From Chara braunii (taxonomy: Eukaryota; Streptophyta; Charophyceae; Charales; Characeae), in NCBI GenBank assembly GCA_003427395.1, contig BFEA01000817.1, forward strand, positions 12,961 through 39,516: a stretch of DNA of 26,556 nt. Reading direction: 5' to 3'. Below are positions 1-7,491 of the stretch, piece by piece. The notes beneath the pieces were generated by a model, which saw only the letters and a program-made list of their open reading frames with translations, was not told where the DNA came from and searched no databases. Made by a program: the position numbers and the translations under genes. Position 1 is the stretch's first letter. Each line of letters begins with the position of its first letter.

Positions 1-204
1 CGCTGGCACTAGAGGCACAGCATGGCCGCGTAGTGACGGCCCCGACCACTGCCGCTCGACCTGACCGGAGAAAACCGTAGCAGGAAGCTAGCGAAGTCGT
101 AGTATATATCGTCAAATAGAACTGCCCGGTAAACTGTAGGCTGAGAGGGAGAAGAGGACAACAAATGAGGGGCTGTGACAAACTGTTTCGTCGGAGTTTC
201 ATAT
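1..204 (-). repeat. Hammerhead-bearing repeat, inverted copy A (truncated)
   Basis: Read on the minus strand, this stretch matches the plus-strand repeats at 9870-10094 and 10412-10530. All share the GACGAAACAG block, a CCCCTC-TTTGTTGTCC stretch, a CT-rich tract, a GGTTTACCGG palindrome and TTCGCTAGCTTCCTGCTACGG. It enters from beyond the window edge at base 1 and is cut off at its ribozyme end by a (TA)n run at 201-218. No coding potential is evident. The copy is inverted relative to the other two copies in the window. Confidence 0.8.
173..201 (-). ncRNA. Half hammerhead ribozyme (3' half only)
   Basis: On the minus strand this carries the stem II loop, CCGAC, the GAAA core and the stem III strand CAGTTTG, as in the hammerhead at 10393-10449. 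The CUGAUGA box, the 5' strand of stem II, stem I and the cleavage triplet are missing, replaced by the (AT)n tract. It is therefore a dead fragment. Identification rests on close match to the complete copy. Confidence 0.8.
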
Positions 205-218
205 ATATATATATATAT
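201..218. repeat. (AT)n microsatellite
   Basis: Nine AT units separate the truncated hammerhead repeat from the GC-rich retroposon at 221. The same kind of tract sits in all other hammerhead-repeat copies and next to the retroposon at 866-973. Confidence 0.95.
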
Positions 219-220
219 GT

Positions 221-324
221 GCAGGGTAACCGGCGTTCGGGACGAGCCGAACGCCCAAACCCGAATGCCCGAACGTATGGGACCCCTTGGGGATGCGTTC
301 GGCCGTTCGGGCCGGACACGGACC

Positions 325-357
<33 letters not shown>
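221..357 (+). mobile_element. A-tailed GC-rich SINE-like element, copy 1
   Basis: It starts GCAGGGTAACCG and ends in a run of 32 A (326-357), as expected of a retroposon made from a short RNA. The body repeats the motif CGTTCGG or its complement CCGAACG about six times in both orientations, giving dense self-complementarity. Two related elements lie at 866-973 (minus) and 5611-5712 (plus), sharing the GGGTNACC start and A-rich end. No pol III A/B boxes were recognised, so the SINE label is by structure only. Confidence 0.55.
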
Positions 358-360
<3 letters not shown>

Positions 361-510
361 ATCGAAAACAAAAAAGATATGTTATGCAGAAAAATAAATT
401 AAACAAGATTTGCCTGAGCATTACGTCCGAATTCCTTACCAAATTTGAAATAAAAATAAAATACGGAAATAATAAAAATAAATAAAAATAAAAAGAGAAT
501 TAAATTTAGT
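358..510. other. AT-rich DNA, nothing recognised
   Basis: This stretch is A-rich with AATAAAAATA-type repeats. No ORF or structured element could be supported. Confidence 0.6.
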
Positions 511-870
511 GAGTGCGCGAGCATGTTTTCAACACCGCCATCTTTGGCAATTTTTCATTTGTTTTTGGCATAGCTAAATGCCCTGAAAATTTACAGATGT
601 GTAATTCGTATAATACAAAACCCACTAAAAAAGTTTCAAAAAATAATAAAATTGTTTAGACCCCGAACTAAAGTGAAAACAAAAAGTAAAAAGTGAAAGA
701 ATACGTGGGCGAGCACGTTTTGACACCGCCATCTTTGGCGATTTGTAATTCTTATTTGGCTTAGCCAAATGACTTGAAACTTTACAGGCATGTACCTCAC
801 GTCATAGAGAACTCACAAAAAACAATTCAGAAAAAAACAATTATTTTTAGGCCCCGAAATAATTTTTGGC
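511..870 (+). repeat. 192-bp tandem duplication with conserved hairpins
   Basis: Two diverged copies lie head to tail. The block GAGCAYGTTTT-ACACCGCCATCTTTGGC starts at about 519 and 711, and the CCCCGAA end at about 660 and 852, both offset by 192. Each copy has a CGCCA-TCTT-TGGCR hairpin and then a TTTGGC hairpin. In the second copy the latter is perfect (TTTGGC-TTA-GCCAAA); in the first one pair is G-U (TTTGGC-ATA-GCTAAA). No coding potential. Confidence 0.7.
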
Positions 871-973
871 GGGGGCCGAACGCTGTCGGGTTCGGATCCC
901 GTACGGGACCCCGAACGCCCGTACGTACGGAAGTCTGCCCGGGGACCTCCGTACGTACGGGATGGTGACCCTG
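866..973 (-). mobile_element. A-tailed GC-rich SINE-like element, copy 2
   Basis: On the minus strand it begins CAGGGTCACC next to a (TA)n tract and ends in CCCCGCC followed by AAAAATTATTT. It resembles copy 1 at 221-357, but the dominant internal motif is now CCGTACG/CGTACGG, with only a few CGTTCGG left. The motif theme therefore changes across the copy. Confidence 0.5.
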
Positions 974-994
974 TATATATATATATATATATAT
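974..994. repeat. (TA)n microsatellite
   Basis: An uninterrupted TA run lies between the SINE-like copy 2 and the R1 repeat. A TA run also precedes the second R1 copy at 10588-10608. Confidence 0.95.
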
Positions 995-1205
995 AAATCA
1001 ATAAAAAGTTGAATCAGTAGGGCCCACGTTCGGACTCCCCCAGCAAAACAAAGGGGGATAGTCCCACGGGACCCTCAACCCCTCCGATCCTTCAATGCTC
1101 CGTGCTGCCGCCCGCAGCCCTCAAACCCCGTACCTCCACCGTGTAAGTCCTGTACTGTAACCTATAGGGCTAAGCCCAAGCCTGGTACCAGCATGCTCGG
1201 GATTC

Positions 1206-1213
1206 TATATAAA
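1206..1213 (+). promoter_or_regulatory. TATA box in R1 copy 1
   Basis: TATATAAA lies in the context ATTCTATATAAAGTGGTGCAAC. The same site is kept at 10800-10807. The R2 repeats have a weaker CCTATACCC-AGTGCAAC at the comparable place, suggesting homologous promoters. Transcription would start near 1236-1245 on the plus strand. Confidence 0.6.
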
Positions 1214-1353
1214 GTGGTGCAACGTCGGTGCTAAAAAAAACGCCTTGGGCCATATTTCTACCTGCCACCAACCCACCACCACTAGGCGTCCCTGTCGGCT
1301 AGCACACACTGCGTCGTGGCCACAACACACGCCAAACGTACTGCCAGCCAAGC

Positions 1354-1597
1354 GAGGTAAACAAAGGTCAGTACTTTTTACTCTTTTAAACTACTCAATA
1401 ATCAAAACCAACCCGAAGGTCTACGCCGGCGTCATGATTAAGAAAGGGAAAAATCACACGCGCACCTTAAAACTGCGCGCCCACTCACCCTCTACCCTAG
1501 TCAACCATCCTGTCAATGTAAACCACAGACTCAGCCGCGCCTCGCGCGGTATACTTAGACTCTAAATCAACTTACTTTCTCTCACTTGCAAAACCCA
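1354..1597 (+). promoter_or_regulatory. Possible intron inside R1
   Basis: A donor-like GAG|GTAAAC lies at about 1354, downstream of the TATA box. Near the repeat end there is a pyrimidine stretch, CTTTCTCTCACTTGC, and an AG. In copy 2 the acceptor reads TTGCAG, a textbook form; in copy 1 it is TTGCAAAACCCAG. Splicing would join a short first exon to the terminal stem-loop and leader. This is inferred from signals only. Confidence 0.25.
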
Positions 1598-1598
1598 G

Positions 1599-1626
1599 GG
1601 CGGATACCCTTGTCAGGGTATTCACG
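1599..1626 (+). ncRNA. Conserved LTR-end stem-loop, R1 copy 1
   Basis: GGATACCCT pairs with AGGGTATTC around a TGTC loop, nine pairs including one G-U. Counterparts lie at 11193-11220, 11853-11880 and 21432-21459. The loop and inner five pairs are constant while the outer pairs vary. It sits at the extreme 3' end of each R1/R2 repeat. Confidence 0.6.
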
Positions 1627-1649
1627 CGGACAGCTTACCGGACCACATT

Positions 1650-1669
1650 AAGCGACGTCGTCGTCGCTT
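1650..1669 (+). ncRNA. Leader hairpin, unit 1
   Basis: AAGCGACG pairs with CGTCGCTT around TCGT, 17 bases after the R1 end. The equivalent in unit 2 (11905-11924) is GAACGACG/CGTCGTTC around TCCC. Two of the eight pairs differ, and both partners change in each case, so pairing is kept. Confidence 0.6.
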
Positions 1670-3009
1670 CGCAAGATCGAAAAGCTACAGATCCATCCAC
1701 ACCCCAAATGCTGACGAGAAAGGAACCAATCCGATTAGCCGGCAGACTCAGGGTTGAGGCCTCCAACAATCCAAGCCCTTATAACTATATGCCGCCAGGG
1801 TTCCAACTTGGGTCTCCATTGTCCTGACACTAGGACGCAGGTGTACTGGACATACGTACTACAGCATAAGTCTCAGCGGTCCCTCTCAATTGTCCTCTCC
1901 CCTTCGTCCTAGACAAAAGCTGACTTCTCGTTGAATGTCCCTAGTCTCCGCCCTGCAAGCAGGGCCATAACCAGGGACGCGGGCCCTAACGGAGACCTTC
2001 GAAGGCACTCTCTCGCCTTCCTCCCAAAACTTTCACAATCAAGTATATATATGTCTCATAAACTTCGTCACAGACCATTCCTGCAATCTAGTACAGGAAG
2101 GCCATGCCTCCATCTTGGCCCACCATAGTCTGGGTGATCGTGCCAGATCTACGGCCCGCCGTGTTTGTTATTTCAGCGGTAGTGCCCTCGCAGGTTGCGC
2201 CACGATAGGCTTTTTCCTGATAAGCATTCAATCAGGACTCAAAAAAAAGACTCGACTCTTATCCCACGCCATCCCGCGGCAGGTAAAACCCTTCTGGGTG
2301 GCCAGCTTCTGGTGAGACGTGGGCCCGCTGTCAGGTTGCGCCAATCAGCAGCCAACACTGAGGGTTGCACCTCAGCGATGCCAGTTATACCCCTAGCTGG
2401 GTCTCTCATAAATGCCTCAAGATTAGCACGAGTGGTTGGACGGTGTGTCGCGACAATACAACCCTACTGTGGGACTACGCAGAGGTCTGTCACACATGAA
2501 AGGCATTTACCAGCCCTCTGTGGGACAACACAGAGAGAACACGGCAGCCTCTCCACTAACACAAAACAGAATCACCGCCAGGTCCGTAAGGTCGTGGCCC
2601 TCTCACTTGATCAGAGCAGGAAGACCACACATCCCGAAGACATCTCCCAATGAAGCCTTTTGTGACCTTCTCAGAATTTCCAACAATGGCCAAGCAAAAA
2701 CATGGTCCCCCTCGTCAGACTTTATCATTCAACCCTACCCACCATGCCATTGAATCTATTACCCACCTTTAATCATCAAAGGTGCCTCTCACATTAGGTC
2801 TCCCAGTCATCCCTTCTCTTTCTAGGATGACTTTCCATATGACCTTTTTAACACATCTCCCATCTGGAGATGAGTCTTCCAACAAACAAACATCACCACC
2901 TTCCCATACTGAAGGGGTCTAGCCCATAAAACAACTCGTCACTGAGAGACCAACTTACGGGTCCTCGTCACATCTTAAACAATAAACATTTTGGCATGAT
3001 GGAACTTTA

Positions 3010-3042
3010 GAGTCTCAAGGACTCATAAGTCCCTTGGGACTC
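3010..3042 (+). ncRNA. Two-tier hairpin
   Basis: GAGTC pairs with GACTC; inside, CAA pairs with TTG and GGACT pairs with AGTCC around a CATA loop, giving about 13 pairs with single mismatches. It is the longest hairpin in the leader of unit 1. No known RNA family was recognised. Confidence 0.5.
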
Positions 3043-3052
3043 TCACACTCTT

Positions 3053-3597
3053 TCACAGAAACAGACTGCACTCCCTCTCCCTATACCCGGCCCAAATATC
3101 TGCTCGTAAGCAGGCCGCACGAGTATATCGAAGAGTAGACAGTTTTACACCCATTCTCATTTGCAACATACAACCTTCACAAAAATCATCACACCTCAGG
3201 ATAAAACCACACATGTGAGAGCGATTATGATCGTCATATACAATAATAGTCCTAACATAGTACTCAACTGAAAAACACACTCGGGAAATGAATGCCCCAT
3301 CGCTCCACTCAACCAGATAACATTCATGTTCCAAGCGTATAACTCTCAGATCACATTAATTCTATCCACACAAATCACCGCGTAATTGTATACTCAGATA
3401 TGGCACATAACTGACTGTTGTCACAATAAAAGAATCCCAAAGATTTGTCAAGTATCATTATCCATATATGTACAAATAGACAGATCACACATGATTGATC
3501 CCAGAAAAATGTACATCTCTAACTCAATCTCTATGCACAAAGAACTGGGGCAACCCAACCCTTACTCACTCATCTCCTCTTGGTTTTGCCTGTGCAA
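3053..3597. other. No gene recognised
   Basis: The sequence is AT-rich and mixed. An antisense open stretch at 3053-3334 (93 codons) and a plus one at 3386-3814 look like chance openings. The plus one runs across the antisense RNase H relic. Nothing else is supported. Confidence 0.5.
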
Positions 3598-4294
3598 CTA
3601 TGCCCTACCTCCATTGGCAGATCGCTCCACTACTCTTCCCTGCCTATCATACATTTTTCCACCGCTTTCCGTGACTTTTCCCTCTGGCTTGTCCCAGTTG
3701 ATACGGCTCAGCCCGTCCGCCCTGTTCTTATTCCCAGGAATCCGCTCCAGCTCGAAATTAAACATCCAGATGTACGTCAGCCATCTGGCAACAGTTGGAT
3801 CCGATGGAACGTAATTCCTTAGGGAATAGGCCAGAGCAGTCGGGTCCACCCTCAATATGAACCTCCTGCCAAAGATATAGTTTCGAAAGATTCGCAGACA
3901 GTGGAGGACGGCGAGAGTCTCCCTCTTAAACTGAGAGTAATTTCTCTCAGTCGTACAGAGAGTTCGGCTCTCAAATCGCAGCGGCCTGTCTTTCCCTTTT
4001 GTATCTGCTTGGATCAAAACTCCTCCTAAGGCAGTCGGCCCAACATCCGTTTCAACAATGAATGGCCTTGTCTCTGTGGCATCATAGTCCGACGCTCCCA
4101 ATACCAGCCCTCCTTCTCTGAACTCTTCCTTCGTTTTGCCACCACTTCCTCCTGCTCTTCACCCCAGACCCATTCCTGATCCTGACGAACCAATTTCCTC
4201 AGGTGCTCAGTCTTTGTGGCGAAATTTTTGACGAATGCCCTCCAAAATCCACATGTGCTGAAATTTTTGACGAATGCCCTCCAAAATCCACATG
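3598..4294 (-). pseudogene. Ty3/gypsy pol remnant: end of RT plus RNase H
   Basis: This is the C-terminal part of a gypsy polyprotein on the minus strand. It opens with the segment after the RT palm (GFWRAFVKNFA), then a WVWGEEQEE stretch. Next comes the RNase H-like domain with PFIVETD, GGVLIQ, RNYSQFKRETLAVLHCLRIFRNYIFGR, RVDPTALAYSL and the closing ERIPGNKNRADGLSR. That motif order is diagnostic of the RNase H domain that follows RT in Ty3/gypsy elements, where it removes the RNA strand of the RNA:DNA hybrid. The second acidic position reads D in FIVETD, but the usual xxDAS reads DVG. A frameshift near 4110 splits the domain from its upstream part. The catalytic RT, protease and integrase are missing, so it is dead. 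It is antisense to the flanking R1/R2 units. Confidence 0.85.
4221..4294 (-). repeat. 39-bp tandem duplication at the gag/pol deletion joint
   Basis: The stretch starting GAAATTTTTGACGAATGC occurs at 4221 and again at 4260, nearly identical over 35 bases. The period is 39, or 13 codons in the gypsy frame, and it encodes the start of the residual RT piece. It sits exactly where gag and the pol remnant meet, so it probably arose with the internal deletion. Confidence 0.85.
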
Positions 4295-5375
4295 GCGGGG
4301 TAGCTTGGAGGCGGCATACTTACTTGGGGTCCAGCATACGGTACCACCTGTCCAGGTGGAGCCGGACTCCCTCACGGTACATAAGTATTATACATAGGCC
4401 ACGACCACTGCGCGAATGGTGGAACCGGCACTTGCGATGCTCCTGCACTACTTGATGGAGCCGACGCACTTGGTGGCGAAATTACCACTGTTTGGGGCAC
4501 CTGCCCTCTTCCTGAACCTTGCCCCCCCTGAGCTAAGTTGCGCTGCTTGTGTAGCGCTTTCGAGAGGTGTTGCGGCACAGGCTCTTCCTCTTCCCACTCT
4601 TCTTGAACATCTTCCCTTTCTCCACCACTGGTACTTTTCCCTTGCGTTGGACTGCTGTCACTACTTTCTTTTGAATCACCGCGTCTTTGTCATAACCCAA
4701 TTCGGCTAGCACGTTAGTGACAATTCGCCTTACTCCTGGGGTCCCGGACGTTGTGGCATCCCTCTCCTTCCGCTTACGCCTTTGCAGGCGCATCTGGTGT
4801 TGTTCCACCTCGTCCAAACTTCCCTCTGCCACGCCTTTATCGATAGTGGCCCACGTAAGTTTCTCGCTTCCTCCTCCATGGCTAGTTAGTTCCGCAGCCT
4901 CCGCGGCGGTGAGCAGCCCCAGAAAGATGGCACATTGGGCTTCCTTTGAGATGCCATGAACCTTCCTTGCCTTTTTCTTGAACTCATGTACGAACGCCCC
5001 CACCGTGGTGAAGTCGTCCCTGTTCATGGCTTCTAGGTCCGTCGTGGTCACCAGTCCATCGCCCAGCCTATACTTCCTCCGCATCCCATCCTTAAACCGG
5101 GCCCGATTGCCATTGGCTGCGTTTACAACCTTCTCCACCTCCTGATGGTGGACGTGAAGTACATACTTAAAAATGCGTTTGAATTTTTCTTCATCTCACA
5201 ATCCCACCAAGGCTTGTTCCACCAAGTCCAACCAATCAGAGACTCGTTCCCTGTTGAAGTGGAAAGTGTCGACTTTGGGGACATTGCTCGGCGTTCTTTC
5301 TCGCTTGTCCAATGCCTCAATGAGGTCCTCAAGTGTCAGGACCCTCCCCTCGCCATCTGCTATAGGTCCCGACAT
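4295..5375 (-). pseudogene. Ty3/gypsy gag remnant
   Basis: It starts at an ATG at 5373-5375. The N-terminal part includes VPKVDTFHFNRERVSDWLDL, a typical start of the retrotransposon gag (capsid) domain. A stop and frameshift follow near 5200, and the capsid-like helical part then continues in another frame (4533-5138: DDFTTVGAFVHEFKKKARKV, FLGLLTAAEAAEL). Beyond that the frame shifts again into a proline- and serine-rich tail. No CCHC zinc knuckle is seen; it was probably removed by the deletion that joins gag to the pol piece at about 4294. Gag would form the particle that packages element RNA. The relic lies antisense in unit 1, consistent with an older insertion or captured fragment. The family call is good; the exact clade is not determined. 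Confidence 0.7.
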
Positions 5376-5610
5376 CTTCGCGGGCTGCCTTTACTTGCCT
5401 TGCCTGTTTAAGAAGACCACATTATCTCACTCAGCAATCCGATCCACCCACATCTCGCATCAGGCCTCCACCAAAATTAGCCTATGACTCGAGCCTAACA
5501 GGGCCTACCCCAATTCTACCCCTATAGGACTTTACTATAACAAGCTTTACTCCTCTTTATAGGGTCGCCCTCATAACTTTCCCGCCCAAGCAATCAATTC
5601 AATCAAAAGC
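5376..5610. other. No gene recognised; upstream flank of the gag remnant
   Basis: This would be the 5' untranslated part of the antisense gypsy element. No LTR end or primer site was recognised. Confidence 0.4.
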
Positions 5611-5712
5611 ATGGTAACCGTCCGGACGTCCGGACCGAGTTCCAGACAGTCCGGTGTCCGGTGTCTGGTCCTGATGTCCGGATGGAGGCCCCTGGGGAGA
5701 AAATAAAAAAAA
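5611..5712 (+). mobile_element. A-tailed GC-rich SINE-like element, copy 3
   Basis: It starts ATGGTAACCG, like copy 1, and ends GGGGAGAAAATAAAAAAAA. The internal motif is GTCCGG or GTCCGGAC, repeated about seven times, in place of CGTTCGG (copy 1) or CGTACGG (copy 2). Membership in one family rests on the shared start, size, A-tail and the same kind of internal repetition, not on straightforward alignment. Confidence 0.45.
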
Positions 5713-6008
5713 GGGGGGCGGCCCTGGACGTTTATCGGGTCCTGGCCGCCCCTCGAAAAATAACGAGGTGATTTTTCAATGTCATTTTGAACCAATCGAT
5801 CAAGAGGACCTGTAACACAGGACAGGTCAATTTCCAGGCTAAATTTATAAGTTCTATGGAAAATAATCCTCGTACCACGATCTCACTAACTAAGCCTAAA
5901 CCTACCTTAAAGCAAATGTTGAGAAAAAGGTAGACCCTGGCAGAATCTCCTCTATACAGAGTGGATTTTCCAGAATCGCGACCTATCAAAATATAATCTC
6001 ACTTCTCT
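5713..6008. other. No gene recognised
   Basis: AT-rich DNA with one open antisense stretch (5732-5989) lacking any recognisable motif. Nothing is supported. Confidence 0.4.
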
Positions 6009-6009
6009 A

Positions 6010-6560
6010 AATTAAAAAAAATTCGGCAGCGCTTCCCGTAGGAAAAGTGCCCTCGCGGAATTTATACTAGCTCAAAAATCAAACTTCTATTTGTAGAAGT
6101 CAAAAATTTGTCTAACTCCCTGAGTTGGTAAAAATTTGGGCAGCACTTCGTCTAGAAAGGGAGACTTCCCAGATTTATACTAAGACAGCCAGAAACTCAA
6201 ACATAAAATCTGAGTTCAACCAAGAAAGTTTAACTAACTCCCTAGATTTGTAGAAATTTCGGCAGCGCTTCCCGTAGAGAAAGTGTTATTCCAAGATTTA
6301 TACAAAGCTAAGTTCAGAATCTAAAGTGACTTTGACTTTTCAAAGTCTAATCTTGTCTAACTCCATGAATTAGCAGAAATTTTGGCAGCACTCCCTTTAG
6401 AAAAGGAGATGTTCCAGATTTTTACTAAGTCAAAAAGTCAGAAAAGTTAGACCCTGAAAAAGACAAAGTCTGACTAACTCCTCAGTTTTTTAGAAATTTC
6501 GGTAGCGCTTCCCGTAGAGAAAGTGGCTTACCAAGATTTATACAAAGCCAAGTATAACAA
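6010..6560 (+). repeat. 114-123-bp tandem array with variable hairpins
   Basis: Five units begin at GGCAGCRCTTCC-like blocks at 6025, 6139, 6261, 6384 and 6501 (the last reads GGTAGC). Units 1, 3 and 5 read GCGCTTCCCGTAG...AAAGTG, while 2 and 4 read GCACT...TAGAAA, so a two-unit higher-order period of about 240 is present. Each of the first four units has a different hairpin at the same place: ACTTCTA/TAGAAGT (6083-6100), AACTCA/TGAGTT (6194-6216), GACTTTG/CAAAGTC (6328-6347), AGTCAGA/TCTGACT (6436-6475). The arms are unrelated between units, yet pairing is kept. No ORF. Confidence 0.75.
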
Positions 6561-6827
6561 AAGATCCCAAAAAATGCAGAAATTGACCTAAGTAAAAAAA
6601 ACTTATCTCAGAAAATGCAGGAATTGAAGCTACCTCCTTGGCCCTAGCATGTGGCGAGCAACTAAAGCAACTACCTGTCAAACTGAAACTCAGACTCCTC
6701 ATTCAGTCACATGCCGACCAAGCCACAAAGGTAAGTGCTCTCACCATCCCAAAGTCATATTAACAAACAATAGTTCATAGTCTTTCAATGATTTATCCCT
6801 TTATACCCAGCTTACATAGGGCATAAA
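6561..6827. other. Spacer between the two arrays
   Basis: No gene and no further array unit recognised. Confidence 0.4.
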
Positions 6828-6861
6828 GCTAGACCACCCAAACTTATGGAACATGTCTAGC
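6828..6861 (+). ncRNA. Core stem-loop copy 1
   Basis: Arms GCTAGAC (6828-6834) and GTCTAGC (6855-6861) give seven Watson-Crick pairs around the consensus core. Confidence 0.65.
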
Positions 6862-7100
6862 CCAACCATGAAGTATACACAAACATAGGGCACAACAACT
6901 TTTCTCTTCTTTGGGCATGTGACTAGGCCACCCTAGCCGCCCTGAACTGTTTAAGTATCGAAAATTTATATAATTGTCTGCACTTAGTCTTTTGAGGTAG
7001 CATATAACTGAGCCGATCATCTTCAACTCAAGACTCCGTCTGCCCCTTCGTACCACAAGTTTATTCTTAATTAATACTCTCTTCAGTTGGTGATAAGCTA

Positions 7101-7139
7101 TAGTCAGACCACCCAAACTTATGGAACCCTGTCTGACTA
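7101..7139 (+). ncRNA. Core stem-loop copy 2
   Basis: Arms TAGTCAGAC (7101-7109) and GTCTGACTA (7131-7139) give nine perfect pairs, the longest stem of the array. The core ends AACCCT instead of AACAT. Confidence 0.65.
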
Positions 7140-7213
7140 GCCTGTTCATAGATAATATAATAATAAGGTATAGCTGCATTATAACCTTCTGGTTCCAGCA
7201 TGTGCGAGGCGTT

Positions 7214-7253
7214 GGACCAAGATCACCCAAACTTATGGAACATGTCTTGGCCC
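7214..7253 (+). ncRNA. Core stem-loop copy 3
   Basis: Arms CCAAGAT (7217-7223) and GTCTTGG (7244-7250) pair with a closing U-G. Two further outer G-C pairs follow a single mismatch. Core is consensus. Confidence 0.65.
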
Positions 7254-7289
7254 TCAGCCTGGTTCATTTCTCTTAAGCCAAAGCAGGAA

Positions 7290-7330
7290 GAGGCTAAGCC
7301 ACCCAAACTTATGGAACATGCTCAGACCTC
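7290..7330 (+). ncRNA. Core stem-loop copy 4
   Basis: Arms CTAAGC (7294-7299) and GCTCAG (7320-7325) have one A-C mismatch. Four more pairs, GAGG/CCTC, continue the stem after a one-base bulge. Core is consensus. Confidence 0.6.
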
Positions 7331-7344
7331 CTCGCTCAGGAACT

Positions 7345-7388
7345 CAAGAAACTGATAAAAACCCAAAGTATTATGGAACATGCTTGGT
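7345..7388 (+). ncRNA. Core stem-loop copy 5 (degenerate)
   Basis: The core is altered to CCCAAAGTATTATGGAACAT and only a weak outer CAAG/CTTG pairing can be drawn. Core and stem have decayed together. Confidence 0.4.
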
Positions 7389-7428
7389 CCCTGAAAGTCA
7401 TCCACAGTCAGCCCTCACAATCAGAGCA

Positions 7429-7462
7429 ACCAGACCACCCAAACTTATGGAACATGTTTGGT
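7429..7462 (+). ncRNA. Core stem-loop copy 6
   Basis: Arms ACCAGAC (7429-7435) and GTTTGGT (7456-7462) give seven pairs with one G-U. Core is consensus. Confidence 0.65.
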
Positions 7463-7491
7463 CCTCCAGGCAATTCAAAATAAACATAGCA

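Larger units (their letters stand above)
1018..1632 (+). mobile_element. R1 LTR-like direct repeat, copy 1 (5')
   Basis: A 615-bp block starts TAGGGCCCACG and ends GGACA. It is repeated at 10612-11224 in the same orientation with roughly 2% substitutions. It carries a TATA box (1206-1213) and a stem-loop at its end (1599-1626). A structured leader follows it, as expected of a 5' LTR. It lacks canonical TG...CA ends, and I see no tRNA primer site behind it or purine tract before copy 2, so LTR status is an inference. Its start resembles that of R2 (TAGGGCCTG). A 106-codon ORF inside it (1245-1565) is open in both copies but resembles nothing known. Confidence 0.7.
1633..3052 (+). other. Stem-loop-rich leader of unit 1, no gene recognised
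   Basis: No convincing coding region was found: the longest plus ORF (2195-2653) has no recognisable domain and overlaps other open frames. The stretch is crowded with perfect or near-perfect short hairpins: CTGAGG/CCTCAG (2358-2375), CTCTGTG/CACAGAG (2516-2535), CACCTTT/AAAGGTG (2764-2784), AGTCATCC/GGATGACT (2805-2832), CATCTCC/GGAGATG (2854-2872), and a two-tier hairpin at 3010-3042. It follows R1 directly, so it would be the 5' leader of a transcript started at the R1 TATA box. Confidence 0.5.

Noticed and set aside
9-485. Overlapping ORFs with poly-F, poly-K and YIYI stretches
   Set aside because: They are translations of A32 and (TA)n tracts within repeats.
1245-1565. 106-codon ORF in R1, also open at 10839-11159
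   Set aside because: Openness in both copies is expected from 98% identity; composition is unremarkable and the frame is likely interrupted by the proposed intron.
2195-2653. 152-codon plus ORF in the leader of unit 1
   Set aside because: No domain, overlaps other open frames and coincides with dense hairpins; treated as chance.
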